Position numbers and translations under genes: made by a program. Shown piece after piece: positions 46,597 through 57,352 of a stretch of 64,000 nt of DNA. The notes beneath the pieces were generated by a model. It was not told where the DNA came from. It searched no databases and saw nothing but the letters and a program-made list of their open reading frames with translations. Source of the DNA: Diplolepis rosae (Eukaryota > Arthropoda > Insecta > Hymenoptera > Diplolepididae); NCBI GenBank assembly GCA_030998225.1, contig JAPYXD010000680.1:13764001-13828000 (forward strand). The letters run 5' to 3'. How positions within the stretch are numbered: position 1 is the stretch's first letter; every line of letters starts with the position of its first letter.

Positions 46597-49500
46597 ATAA
46601 TCACTATGAATTTTCACAGATTTTTCGGATTATTAGTTTATCAGAAAAACGCAAAAATATAATCCAAAGTGTTACATAAATGAAATTGTAGACACAATTT
46701 AAAAATAATCAATAAGTAGTATAAAAAAAAATTCCATTTAACTTTTACATATTATGTAAATGGACTAAAAAAACGTGAAATTTCAATCTTATCATTTTTT
46801 TGCAAAACTACATGTACTAAATAAAATATTTTGATATGAAAAATGTATTTTTAATATTATAATGACATTCTTTATTAATTATACTTGTTGAATCTCGTAT
46901 AAAATATAATTCAACTAGGAGAAACCAAGAAATTAAATTGACTAAATGAAACAAAAGGAGGCAAAATTAGATTTTCGTATTTTCGCCAAGGCTCTTGCGA
47001 GTGACAGGAAATTGAGAAGGTATTTCGTAGAGGGACATTAAAGTGGAAAAGGGTGATCAAGGATGGAGACTCATCACGTAAAATACATTATGCATACAAA
47101 ATTTACCTTTTCTCTTATATCTTGGAGTTGTCAACTTGAAGAGGTGAAATTAACAGACATTCTACGTAAATATCAGATAACTTTTACCTTCGCACGCATA
47201 TGAGTAAATAACAGTAAAAAGCAAAAAAATTAGCTTTATTTAATATTCAAAATAACTTTTCATCATTAGCGAAAGTTTTGGATTGGAATTCAATTCAAGC
47301 GAATCTGATATATTCTGAGCCATTCCAAAATCGGTTTCCAGTAATCATTCCAAAACAATCCGAAAAACGTTTAAACTAATTTGCACCAAAAAAGATTAAA
47401 AACACTTTTCGAATTGGTTCGAAAACAGATTTCTGATTGACTAAGATTCATTTCGATTGAATTACTTTCTGAAACCCAGAAAACCCAGGATAGGAAATAG
47501 TTTCGAATATGAAAAAAGGGTTGAATAATATTAAACACTTTATTTTCCAATATTTTTCCACTCGGGTACTGCAATTTTTACTGTTAAATTTTGTAATTAA
47601 TTTTGCAATTAAAATTATAATAGGAAACAATAAACAAGACTCGCTGAACGTGCCATATCTATTTCTTTTACTTTGTTGCATCGAACAAACACAAAAATAA
47701 TATCACTTGGAGAGTGAGATTTGGAAACAGAAATTAGCTCTGTTTTCAGATTACCTGGATAGTCTTTACTAGAGACAATTAGCTTCATAGGTAGAAGAAA
47801 ATAACGAAGAAAAAGGAAAAAAAACTAAAATGAGTGAAAAGAAAATTACCTATCCACGAACCTGAAGCTGAAAAGAAAGCTTTAATTAAAATAACATTAA
47901 TACTCAGATATTTGCTCCGGGAGTATTAAACAATTTTTACTTTTACAGTTTTTGTTCTAAATTTTTATAAAATATTGCTTATTTACTATGATAAAAGTAA
48001 AGGCTAAGAGTTATCCCAGATAAAGGATTTTCACAATATACAAATTGGTTTCTTTTTCAAGTCGACTAAGTTTGAAAAGATTCCAGTCATGTCTGGAAGA
48101 GAATGAAAGAAGAAAAAAGACACAGTGCCATTTCTCATGGACAATGGCCCCAAACAATGAAGAACGAAGTGGAATAGAGTGCTCGACGAATTGAAGTTGT
48201 AAACACGATTCTATAGAGTTAGACTCAGCATTAATTTGCTAATAACCTTACAAAATGTTCAAAGACCGTTAAGTTATTCACAACACTGAATAATTAAACA
48301 CTTAAAATTAATTAATATCTTGTCCTCAAGATAGTAAATAATTCTCTCTCATAAATTGACTTGAATCATTTTTACTCAAATACCTAATTAATAATGGGGA
48401 ATATTTTTAATTGAATAGAAAATTAATTTACTGTGAAGGGAATTGATATATAAAAAGTGATTCATCATAAGAACAATAATTTTAAAATTACGGGAGTATT
48501 TTCAAAAGCAATTTTTTTCTGAGTGAGAATTTAAAAAAGCGACACGATCGGAATACATATAAGTAAATCACGAAAAAAGGCACCGTCTACTGTTCGCTGT
48601 TCACCATCTGACAGAATACTGTGATTCCGAATCGAATCTGAAACCCATCGATTGCATTTTTATGAAAACACGCCCCCTTATTTATCAACTACAGACAAAA
48701 TAAAAAATCCGATGGAAACCAGAATATTTAGCACGTGCTTTATTCATTTTTTATTTATTTTCAAAACAATTTAACAATTTCAATTGTTTTTAATCTTTGA
48801 TTTTGCACATTTTTTGAATCTATGAAATGATATACATGATAAGAAAGATTAAATCGTTTTCAAACTTGTTCTAAAATATTAATTATGGTAAATTACAACC
48901 TCAAAAAATAATTGAAAAATGATTTGTATTGTAGATTCAGAAATAGCTTCGAAGCAAAAAAATTCAAGAGGTCTGATAATATTTGCCATCAAACTACATT
49001 ATCTTATTGTCAAATACTCGTTTTATTCAAACTCTATCTCTAGAAAATAAAATTATGATAACAATATGCACCTTCGTAAATTAATCTCATGAAAGAAGTT
49101 TCGGATAGAAATTAGAATTGGAATTAATATGATGTAGTTTTTATTTCTTTATATAATTGATGGAAATAGACTCCTCTGAGGACAAAAAAAAAACTTCTGA
49201 AAATGCAAGTGCACCAATATTGAATCCAACCGTTTAATCATTGTTTTTGATCATTTTGGCAGCCTCTCTAATCTGTTCATGAGAACCTTTTCTTCATTTC
49301 ATAATTCTTCTTATAAACTGACTGATATGTATTTACGATGGATATAATAACTACTGAAACAGCACTAAACATATGCCCTAAAATGTTTATACCCTTTCTT
49401 ATAACACCTTTTTATTTGTTAGTCATTTGTTTCTCTGATTTTAAATTATTCGCACTGCTTGTTTTTTAAAGCTCTGTTCCCTTTTTGTTTTTTTTATTTG

Positions 49501-49599
49501 ACAATTCCTAAGACGGTAGCGATAAACTTAAAGTGTGCTAGTTGCGACGCACTTTTAAGAAAAGTACCGGGTAAAAAGAAAAAAGAATCCTGGAAAAGA
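46597..49599. other. Mostly AT-rich stretch; exon-like patches at 46980-47090 and 48060-48240
   Basis: The two patches are less AT-rich and lack stops in one minus frame each (for example HEKWHCVFFLLSFSSRHDWN at 48060-48240). No product recognised and no convincing splice borders. A very short acceptor-donor pair (CTTTTCAGCTTCAG, then GTAATTTT) at 47840-47880 could frame a 12-nt microexon but is unsupported. Confidence 0.4.
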
Positions 49600-49936
49600 T
49601 ACTGAGCCTGAAACCGAAAGGGACCCATCCTCTGAATCTGAAACCGATGATCCATCCTTCGAAATCAAATCCGGACTAAAGAAAAAATTGCTAATGAGGA
49701 ATATGTTCAAGGAAGAATCCAATGTGTCTCATTTTGTCACAAAAGTTCGCTGGGCAGTTGAATCCATACACGGTGTATATAAACAAAAATATCACCTTTT
49801 GGATCATAAAATCGACAACAAGCTCATACCAAAAAGTAGGATTTATTTCAGAATCGCGTCGTTTCTGAACAAAACTCAACAAGCACCCCGTTTTGTGAGA
49901 GGCGAAAGGTCTCACACTCAAAAAGCACCCAAATAA
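49600..49936 (+). pseudogene. 3' fragment of a DDE-type transposase or transposon-derived gene
   Basis: The open frame reads KEESNVSHFVTKVRWAVESI followed by HGVYKQKYHLLDHKIDNKLI and PKSRIYFRIASFLN. The VTKVRWxVExxHG...LLDHxxDNKLxP pattern matches the C-terminal part of DDE endonuclease transposases common in insect genomes (Harbinger/THAP-like group as I recall it). A preceding acidic stretch repeats the unit SESETDDPS-like twice near 49605-49660. The gene is cut off on the 5' side, and the mariner at 49985 sits just after it. Confidence 0.6.
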
Positions 49937-49984
49937 GGAGTTCAAAATCGTACTGCAACTTCCTCGTGCTGAACTCTGGAACAA

Positions 49985-51287
49985 AAGGGTTTTCCAATAG
50001 GGACATAACCCTTTCGTATCTTTATATGAACGCACCCTTAAACTTTTTTAATGAACTGTCAATGTCAAAACGTTAGTTAAAGTCAACATTTTCATCACGG
50101 TAAAGTTCACGAAACAGCAACGTTTGCAAATTATTAAAAATTACTACCGAAATTCTGAGTCGGTGGTCGCAACTTTAAGAGCGCTTACTTCAATTTTCGG
50201 CCGTAATAATCGTCCCACCCAACAGACTGTGCGTGCTATAGTGGATAAATTCGAGACCAAATTTACACTATTGAACGTTCCGGTGCCAAAAAGACGTCGT
50301 ATTGCTCGAAGCGAAGAAATAATCGCAGCTGTAAGTGCATCGATTCAAAATGAGCCAAATCAGTCGATTCCTCGTCGTTCTCAAGAATTGGGCATCGCTC
50401 AAACGACACTGTGGCGTATTATGCGAAGAGATCTTTGCCTACATGCCTTCAATATTAAATTGACTCAAGACCTAAAGCCACTTGATTATTTCAAACGCCG
50501 AAACTCCTCCAATTGGGCTCTGGCAAAGCTTGAAGAAAATGAAGAATTTCATCGAAAAATCATCTTCATCGATGAAGCTCATTTCCGGCTCAATGGCTTT
50601 GTTAATAAGCAAAATATGCGTTATTGGTCAGCAACAAACCCGAATGTGCTTCTTGAGACACCGTTGCATCCGCAAAAAGTGACTGTTTGGTGCGGTTTTC
50701 ATGCCGGAGATGTGATTGGGCCGTATTTTTTCGTGGCTGAAAACGACCGTCATGTTACCGTCAATGAAGAGCGCTATCGTGCTATGTTGGAAGCTAATTT
50801 GTGGCCAGAATTGGATGAACTTGACATCAACGATATGTGGTTTCAACAAGACGGTGCCACTAGCCACACAGCACGCGTCAGAATCGATTTATTGAAAGGC
50901 AAATTTGGTGAACGTGTTATCTCGAGAAATGGCCCGGTCGAATGGCCGCCTCGTTCATGCGATCTAACGCCATTGGATTACTTTTTATGAGGCCATATCG
51001 AGTCACTGGTCTATGCCAATAAGTCAGCAACTTTAGACGACTTCAAAGACAACATCCGACGCGAAATTGCCAACGTTCCGGTCGAAATGTGTGCCAGAGT
51101 GGTGGAAAATTGGGTCCAAAGAATCGACCGCTGTAAACGGGCTCGTGGTAGTCATATGACCGATATCGAATTTCATTCATAAAATGTAATGCTTGCACCT
51201 ACCCACAATAAATTTGAACTCAATATCTCAAATATTTCTGAGTTTTATTCATAGATAAAATTGTTATGTCCCTATTGGAAAACCCTT
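49985..51287 (+). mobile_element. Mariner-like DNA transposon, copy 1 (DD41D, rosa-like)
   Basis: A 1.3-kb element bounded by inverted repeats AAGGGTTTTCCAATAGGGAC at the left and its near-perfect complement at the right; the right end is followed by TA, the left TA has decayed to AA. It carries one transposase gene and an AATAAA after it. It interrupts the tail of an older transposase fragment (49600-49936). It lies 3' of the serine protease homologue gene. Confidence 0.93.
50097..51182 (+). pseudogene. Transposase of mariner copy 1, inactivated by start loss and one nonsense codon
   Basis: The frame is otherwise uninterrupted for 361 residues. The N-terminal part is a paired-like helix-turn-helix (QTVRAIVDKFETKF; QSIPRRSQELGIAQTTLWRI). 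The catalytic residues are D in FIDEAHF, D in WFQQDGATSHTA, and D in CDLTPLDYF. The second and third are 41 residues apart, giving a DD41D signature; from family knowledge this is the rosa clade of insect mariners. The start codon aligned with copy 2 is ACG at 50097, and a Trp codon has become TGA at 50988-50990, just after the third catalytic Asp. Insect gene sets often label such proteins as Tc3-like transposases. Confidence 0.9.
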
Positions 51288-51877
51288 TATAATTTCTATA
51301 GGCCAACTGCAGGCGATTCTTATTTAAATACTTTATATACAAAGAATACTAACATTCTTTTGCAACATTTTTTCATTAATATTTCTCCATCATTTCGTTT
51401 GGTTTCAAGGTTTCGTTTTCAAGGTTTGTTTTGAAAAAAACTTTGAGGTCTCTCTTTAAAACATAACCTCAGAAAGAAATTTTCAAAATTTGAAAACATT
51501 TTTTTATCCCTATTTTTTATCCAAACAAATCCGAACTTTTTTCTGAAAGTGTTCTTTTTGGTTAATAAAACATATATTTTCTTCGTCGAAATCGGTTAAG
51601 CTGTTTTCGAGTAAAACCCAGTTCTTGATTTTACTTCTTCCCTCCATATCTTCCAAAAACATAAAATTTTAAGATAGAATTCTGCAGGAATTTTTATTCA
51701 CATAGATGTTAATATATGCTGCAACTGCAATTGTTGAAAATGAGAGTGAGCGACACAAATTTTGTTGTGCCATGTCTGATGTAATGCATAACGAAAAAAT
51801 GAAGAAAATTCAATAATTAAAGAATGATATACTTCATGAATAATGAATATACCGAAGAAATCAGTTTATATGACACT

Positions 51878-51883
51878 TTTATT
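51878..51883 (-). promoter_or_regulatory. Polyadenylation signal of gene B
   Basis: AATAAA on the minus strand, 42 bases after the TGA of the last exon of the serine protease homologue. Position and exact match to the consensus support it as the 3' end signal. Confidence 0.65.
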
Positions 51884-51924
51884 AAAATGTACAATCCTTT
51901 CAGTTTCTTAAAAACTAAAAAATC

Positions 51925-52083
51925 TCAATTTTCACTTCCTAGTGCTATTTTAGCATTCTTTATGTACTCATAATGCGTATAAATTTTTATAGCAATGCTA
52001 GGAGAACCTGCATTGTTATAGAAAATGTGTGAGGTGAGCCCTAAGAGAACCTTTTGCCGAATCACAGGATCGCCAATGTCTCC
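51925..52083 (-). CDS. Gene B, serine protease homologue, last exon with the dead active-site Ser loop
   Basis: 159-nt exon, 52 codons plus TGA, acceptor TTCTGTCCTAG, phase 0. It starts GDIGDPVIRQKVLLGLTSHI: the GDSGGP motif has become GDIGDP, so catalytic Ser195 is Ile and one Gly is Asp. The end, KIYTHYEYIKNAK, matches the YTRVS-x-Y-x-x-WI C-terminal helix of the fold. The Cys pair that normally closes the 191-220 loop is missing. The smooth frame, intact splice sites and a polyadenylation signal downstream argue for a functional pseudoenzyme and not a pseudogene. A 98-bp MITE ends 53 bases upstream of the acceptor. Confidence 0.85.
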   Translation of the reverse strand, partial: GDIGDPVIRQKVLLGLTSHIFYNNAGSPSIAIKIYTHYEYIKNAKIALGSEN

Positions 52084-52135
52084 CTAGGACAGAATATATT
52101 TTTAATCAATTTATGTATGTATATTAGCAATAGTA

Positions 52136-52233
52136 CACGGAGAAAATCAAACTTCACACTCGCAAAATAAATTTTTTTTTCCCTAGTTGCACAATGTACT
52201 ATAGTAAAAATTGATATAAAAAGTTTCTCCGTG
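52136..52233. mobile_element. 98-bp short MITE, CACGGAGAAA family, TA-flanked
   Basis: Starts CACGGAGAAAATCAAACTTC and ends AAAAGTTTCTCCGTG, with TA at 52134-52135 and 52234-52235. It shares the right half of the element at 55046-55324 and is probably an internally deleted form. It ends 53 bases upstream of the last exon of the serine protease homologue. Confidence 0.8.
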
Positions 52234-52880
52234 TAGAACTATTGGTTTTTGCAGAGATTTTAACTAGCTTTATTAGAACCACTGAGTTTATTCGAAATAA
52301 TCAAGTTTTCATTATTAAATTAAAGTTTATATTTTATAAACATTGCCAAAAATAAGAAAAAACTGCAATGAAAACTTCACGAATTCGAATAAACTTTGTG
52401 TGTTTTAGAAAGCTAGTTAAAAGCTCTGTAAAAAATAATATTTTTCGATCGGAAATGTTATTTTCCAATTGGTAAGTATCTCCAAAATTTTAAAAATTAT
52501 CAATTCAAATTGAAAATATTCAAAACAAAAGCTTAATTTCAATAGAAAATTAAGAAATTCGAGGTAGAATAGCGACATCTAAATATTTCTTCATTGATTT
52601 CTTGTGGTAGTCATTCATAGTTTAACAAAAAGTAATTGAAATGCCCGTGCCCTATTAACATTTCCAAAAATCATGAAAAATATATACATATTATGCTCGG
52701 GTGTTTGATATTGACGTAATATTTCTATGAGAGGTCACCACCAATAAGAAACGTCTATTATTGTAGACAAGTTCCATTCTTCAAATCTCTTTTTTCAAAA
52801 TTTGAGCCAAATCCCTTCATAAGTTTACAAGTTACAGTGTCAGTGTTTGAAAGCAACCAGCAACCGAATTTTTTGCAAAG

Positions 52881-53490
52881 ATGAAAAATAGTGAATTTCG
52901 TGTGTTGATTTTAAACAATACTTTTTGCGTGGAAAACTTTATCAGAAACCAAAGCCAAACTCGATAAATATTATTCGGACTCTGCTCCGTCGTATGGAAT
53001 TGTTCAGAAGAGGTTTACTGAATTTCGTTGTGCTTATAAGAGTACAAAAACCATACCAAGTCCAGGTCTTCCAAATGAGATCACTGCACTAGAAATGATT
53101 AATAAAATCCATGATATTGTTTTGAATGACCCGAAAGTGAAATTGCGGGAGATAACTGAGATCGTATCCATCTCAACTGAGCGTGTGGTCAATATTTTGC
53201 ATGCACATTTGTGCATGAGAAAGCTCTGTGCAAAATGGGTGCCGCTGTTGCTCACAATCGACCAAAAACGGATTTGTGCGACCACTTCGGAGCAAACTGT
53301 GGCCTATTTTAACCGCAGTCCGAAAGAGTTTTTGCGTCGATTTGTAACGATGGATAAAACATAGATCCACCACTATACTCCAAAATCACGTGATGGGTCA
53401 GAACAGTCGGTTAAACCTGGTGAAAGTACACCAAAGCGTCCGAAAACGCAATATACATTCTGTCGAGAAGTGTCTTGATGAGATTTTGTA
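52881..53490 (+). pseudogene. Old mariner transposase relic, 5' half only
   Basis: The translation opens with MKNSEFRVLIL, shifts frame near 52923, then continues KTIPSPGLPNEITALEMINK and the helix-turn-helix region LREITEIVSISTERVVNILH, AHLCMRKLCAKWVPLLLT, RSPKEFLRRFVTMDKT. This is the mauritiana/irritans-type mariner pattern (LCAKWVPR-L; FVTMDET). The first catalytic Asp is in MDKT, followed by a TAG stop and the start of the IHHYTP block. Nothing of the second and third catalytic segments was seen. It is much older than the two DD41D copies. Confidence 0.85.
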
Positions 53491-53984
53491 GACCCCTTTA
53501 AGCAAATAATTTTTCATCTAAACGTTTTTTTTGTATCTCACATATTTTGTGTAAAAAATGGAATTTTAAAATTTTAATCGTATTTTTGGAATTGAAAGGA
53601 AAAATATATGTTTTATCAGAAACTGTATGGGACAAAAATTGCAGGTATTTTTAAAACGAACAACTTTGCATTCTTACGTTTTTTCGTATTTCACATATTA
53701 TTGTTTAAAAAAATTGAATTTTGGATTTTCAATAGTATTTTTTTACATTAAAAAGAAAAATATACATCTTATGAAAAAATGTTGCAATTCAAATTTGTAG
53801 ATCTTTATGTAGAAAATAATTGTATGCGCCACCGGCGCGCAAACTCGTTTTTCGCTACTGTTAACAGTAGCGAAATGTAGTATATTGCGCTACAGAAGAA
53901 TGAAATGTAATAATTGAACTGCGCATGCGCCTATAGCCATGCAACGGAGCACAATCTTCTTCTTTTTCTTCGTACAGCGTTAGC

Positions 53985-54610
53985 ACCTTACTGACAAAGC
54001 CTTGTACATTTGAACTGCGCATGCGTCTATTAAAATCCATTACTACTACACAAGTTCAATAAAATCAAAATGGCCGGGACTAGTCGTGACATAAACGAGT
54101 TTTTATGCGTACATCCGAATCTAATCTAGTATTGTAGTTGTTTGCGGCGCTAGTCATTACACTAGATATGTCACGACTAGTCCCGGCCATTTAGATTTTA
54201 TCGATCTTGTGTAGTAGTAATGGATTTTTCTCGACACTAACATGGAAAATGGCAGCTTTCGTGGCCTGTTGGGCATTGAGAAAATGGTATTGTGCAGCAA
54301 ACTGTGCTGTAATATTGTGAAACTAAAAAAACAAATGGGCAAAGTAACTTACGCGCCTGTGATTGGTTGATAGATCGAAGATAGATAGATAGATAGATAG
54401 ATCTTCGCGTTATCTCACGCGCTGACAGCCTGAGGCCTTCGGCCTCAGGCTGTCATTCTCGCGTTCGATAACGCTCAATCGCGATCAATTCGGCCTCGTG
54501 CGGCCAACTTCACGTTCGTCTGCATTCGCTCACTTTCGCCTCTCTACGCGTAATGTACTTTTAATAGACGCATGCGCAGTTCAAATGTACAAGGCTTTGC
54601 CAGTAAGGTG
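53985..54610. repeat. GC-rich foldback segment with inner inverted repeats
   Basis: AAAGCCTTGTACATTTGAAC and TGCGCATGCGTCTATTAAAA near 53997-54035 recur inverted at 54556-54600. Inside, AATGGCCGGGACTAGTCGTG (54070) recurs inverted at 54168-54191. It also holds a GATA microsatellite (54378-54403) and the perfect hairpin at 54423. Probably nested MITEs; no gene recognised. Confidence 0.65.
54423..54455. repeat. Perfect 15-bp hairpin with a TTC loop
   Basis: TGACAGCCTGAGGCC, then TTC, then the exact complement GGCCTCAGGCTGTCA. The flanks are GC-rich (CGCGCTGACAG; ATTCTCGCG). No function can be assigned. Confidence 0.8.
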
Positions 54611-55045
54611 CTAACGATGTACAATAATTTGTGAAATACGAAAAAACTTTTCGTTAATCTATGAATGACTACCACAAGAAATCAATCAAAAAATATTTAG
54701 ATGTCGCTATTCTACCTCGAATTTCTTAATTTTCTATTGAAATTAAGCTTTTGTCTTGAATATTTTCATTTTGAATTTATAATTTTTTAAATTTTTGAGA
54801 TAATTACCAAATGGAAAATAACATTTCCGATGGAAAAATATTATTTTTTACAGAGCTTTTAACCAGCTTTCTAAAACACACAAAGTTTATTCGAATTCGT
54901 GAAGTTTTCATTGCAGTTTCTTCTTATTTTTGGCAATGTTTATAAAATATAAACTTTAATTTAATAACGAAAACTTTATTATTTCGAATAAACTCAGTGG
55001 TTCTAATAAAGCTGGTTAAAATCTCTGCAAAAACCAATAGTTCTA

Positions 55046-55324
55046 CATGGAGAAACTTTTTATATCAATTTTTACTGTAGTATTTTTGAATTAAGGGAAG
55101 AACGTATCACTTTGAGAATTTTTGTTAGCAAAAATACTAAACTTTATAATAATGATATGAAACATCAGCATTGTTCATAGCAAATTTTACTATAGTTTAT
55201 ACTAAAGTTTCATATCATTATTATAAAGTTTAGTATTTTTACTAACAAAAATTCTCAAAGTGATACGTTTTTCCCTAAATTCAAAAATACTATAGTAAAA
55301 ATTGATATAAAAAGTTTCTCCGTG
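55046..55324. mobile_element. 279-bp palindromic MITE, CACGGAGAAA family, TA-flanked
   Basis: Starts CATGGAGAAACTTTTTATAT and ends ATATAAAAAGTTTCTCCGTG, TA at 55044-55045 and 55325-55326. The arms are near-perfect inverted copies around 55185. Confidence 0.85.
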
Positions 55325-55810
55325 TAGATTTGAAAATGATTTTTTAATGACAATAGTATATTACATTACAAGGGGCGAAACAGAGCGATTGCATGAGTGT
55401 GAAGTTTGCTATCCGAGTGAAACGAGGGCTGCAATCACACAAAATGCTTTCGCTGTGTTTTTTTTCGAATAATGTTTACTATTTTTCATAGCAACTCTTG
55501 AGAATCTGATTGGCTGTAACTGTGGAGCGGGTTGAGACAGCGACTTTCAACCCTAGGGTTGAAAATCGTAGTTTCAACCCGCTCTACAGCTACCGAAAAT
55601 TGGATTTTCAAAGGAGGCGCTATGAAAAAAAATTATGAAAACAAAAATATTGCGTTTTTCCATTTTTTGAGAAAATGTAGAGTACCGGCATTTAAATATT
55701 TTTCAATCGACTTTTTTTGGTTGTGCTATTAGATATATTTTCAAAAACTAATGAAAATGCCCGTACTCCATTAACATTTCTAAAATTGTAAAATACGAAA
55801 TATCTTAATA

Positions 55811-56122
55811 TACAGGGTGAATATTTATCGTGGGCCATCGAAATATCTCAAGAAATACGCATCATATGAGAAAGGTGAAACCGACTCCAAAGCAGGCATC
55901 CCATGGGGGGGGGGGGGGGTCTTTAAAATTTCAAGCGGTAACCTCTATATATTATTGCAAATTCGGATTCTCCATTAAAAATACGTAAAAATTATAAATA
56001 CATTTTTGCAGAGTCGCTTTTTCTCTTCATCAATAAAATTTTTTTATTTTGGACAGGTCTTCGTACGATGCGTATTTCCTGAGCTATTTTGATGTCTCAA
56101 GATAAAATAGCTCACCCTGTAC
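55811..56122. mobile_element. MITE with TACAGGGTGA ends and a 15-G run
   Basis: Starts TACAGGGTGAATATTTATCG and ends near AAATAGCTCACCCTGTA, an inverted repeat pair. It contains a run of 15 G (55905-55919). The hAT-like MITE at 56123 is inserted at its right terminus. Confidence 0.6.
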
Positions 56123-56284
56123 CAGTGTTCGCAGAACGTGGACGTAAACGGCCCCCACCATAGATGCTTCGAGCTCAATGTGTCTTCCTCATTCAACCAA
56201 CCTATGGCAGTGGAGCGAGGAAGAAGCCATGAGCTGCTAGGGTCCATGGTGGGGGCCGTTTACGTCCACGTTCTGCGAACACTG
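56123..56284. mobile_element. 162-bp hAT-type MITE with a perfect 8-bp target duplication
   Basis: Ends CAGTGTTCGCAGAACGTGGA and TCCACGTTCTGCGAACACTG, arms about 40 bp. CCCTGTAC occurs directly on both sides (56115-56122, 56285-56292). An 8-bp duplication and CAGTG ends are hAT features. Open frames here come from the palindrome. Confidence 0.9.
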
Positions 56285-57150
56285 CCCTGTACATGTACAG
56301 TAGAACCTTTCTCGTGTTGCATTGCATTTGATAAAATTGCGTATTCTGAAAATTTGACTCAGTATTTTTTTTTTACTAATTCCATTTAGTGACTTTATTC
56401 TAGGTACACAATCAGTTTTTGCCAATAGATTAATCAGTTTCCAGGACTCAATACAACTAATTATATAGCTGATATTGAGTCCCTAATTGAAATTAGTAAA
56501 AAAAACTACTAATTTAAATTAAGAGAGTGTTTTATGAATCGGTTAACTCACAGTTGAAGGTCATGGATCAACTAAATCACGTGACCAAATTCCTGTAAAA
56601 GTTCGTGTAAGATAACTTTTTTATTTTACAAATTTAGAATTTTTTTCAACATTTTTAATAAAAAGAAGTTAACACACGTGCTTTATTGTCTTTTCTTACG
56701 TTTCACAAATTTTCAGAAAGACACTTTGTAAATTAAAAAAGTTATCTTACATGAAGGAATAAATGTATAATTTAGTCACGTAGTCCGACTGATCAATGGC
56801 CTTGATCACGTTGATCACTTGCTATGTGGCTTCAATATTAAAAGTGAAACATGTTTTTCTAATTGAATCTGAAATTTTGAAATATTAAAAAGATAGTGAA
56901 ATGTAAAACTCACTTTTCTGAAAAAAGAATATGAAGGTTCATGATTAATAAACGTTCAATTAAAATATTTATGCAAACCAATGTAATAATGAGCAGCACA
57001 TAATAATTATTAGTTTCGTAATTGAAAGACAGAACTAAAGTATGTGATACGAGCAAGGTCGTAATTTAAAAGGTTTCTCGAAAAAATAAATTTCTGATAT
57101 TTTGATAATTGTAAAAAAGAACTTTCTGCAAAGTCCATAAAAGTATTTAC

Positions 57151-57315
57151 ATAGGTAAGATAAGAACCATCAGCTGGAACAATACACATGAGATGTTCAA
57201 AATGACTTTCATTAAGTTGTGGTGAATAAGTTGTTCTAAAACATTCTCTAATATCTCTTAAGTAAGCACTTGTCTGATATAAAGAATCTGAAATGTGAAG
57301 TGTAGAAGTCTGCAC
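57151..57315 (-). CDS. Gene B, serine protease homologue, exon 3 of those visible
   Basis: 165-nt exon (55 codons), phase 0 on both sides, acceptor TTTTTAACAG and donor GTAAAT. VQTSTLHISDSLYQTSAYLR followed by DIRECFRTTY corresponds to the segment V-x-I-x-x-x-x-C-x-x-x-Y of trypsins, and HLMCIVPADGSYLTY to the MICAG stretch and the approach to the active-site loop. The residue aligned with specificity position 189 is Tyr rather than Asp, and the Cys normally at 191 is Thr, so the pocket is also abnormal. A mariner begins only 37 bases upstream of the acceptor. Confidence 0.85.
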
Positions 57316-57352
57316 CTGTTAAAAACATTTGAAATTTTATTTTTCACATATA

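Larger units (their letters stand above)
52136..55324. repeat. 3.2-kb inverted duplication with about 0.4-kb arms
   Basis: The sequence after the MITE at 52233 (AACTATTGGTTTTTGCAGAG to TTGTGGTAGTCATTCATAG, up to about 52620) recurs inverted at 54660-55045, directly before the MITE at 55046. Between the arms lie the mariner relic (52881-53490), a fragment of the TTAA-element family (53500-53850) and a GC-rich part (53820-54600). Confidence 0.75.

Noticed and set aside
47840..47880. 12-nt microexon between CTTTTCAGCTTCAG and GTAATTTT on the minus strand
   Set aside because: Too short to judge; in phase 0 it contains a stop, and no neighbouring exon demands it.
50124..50990. Mariner copy 1 as an intact transposase gene
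   Set aside because: The start codon is ACG and a TGA replaces Trp after the third catalytic Asp, removing the last 63 residues.
54423..54455. Hairpin read as a bacterial rho-independent terminator
   Set aside because: No T-run follows and there is no bacterial gene nearby; the context is insect transposon DNA.
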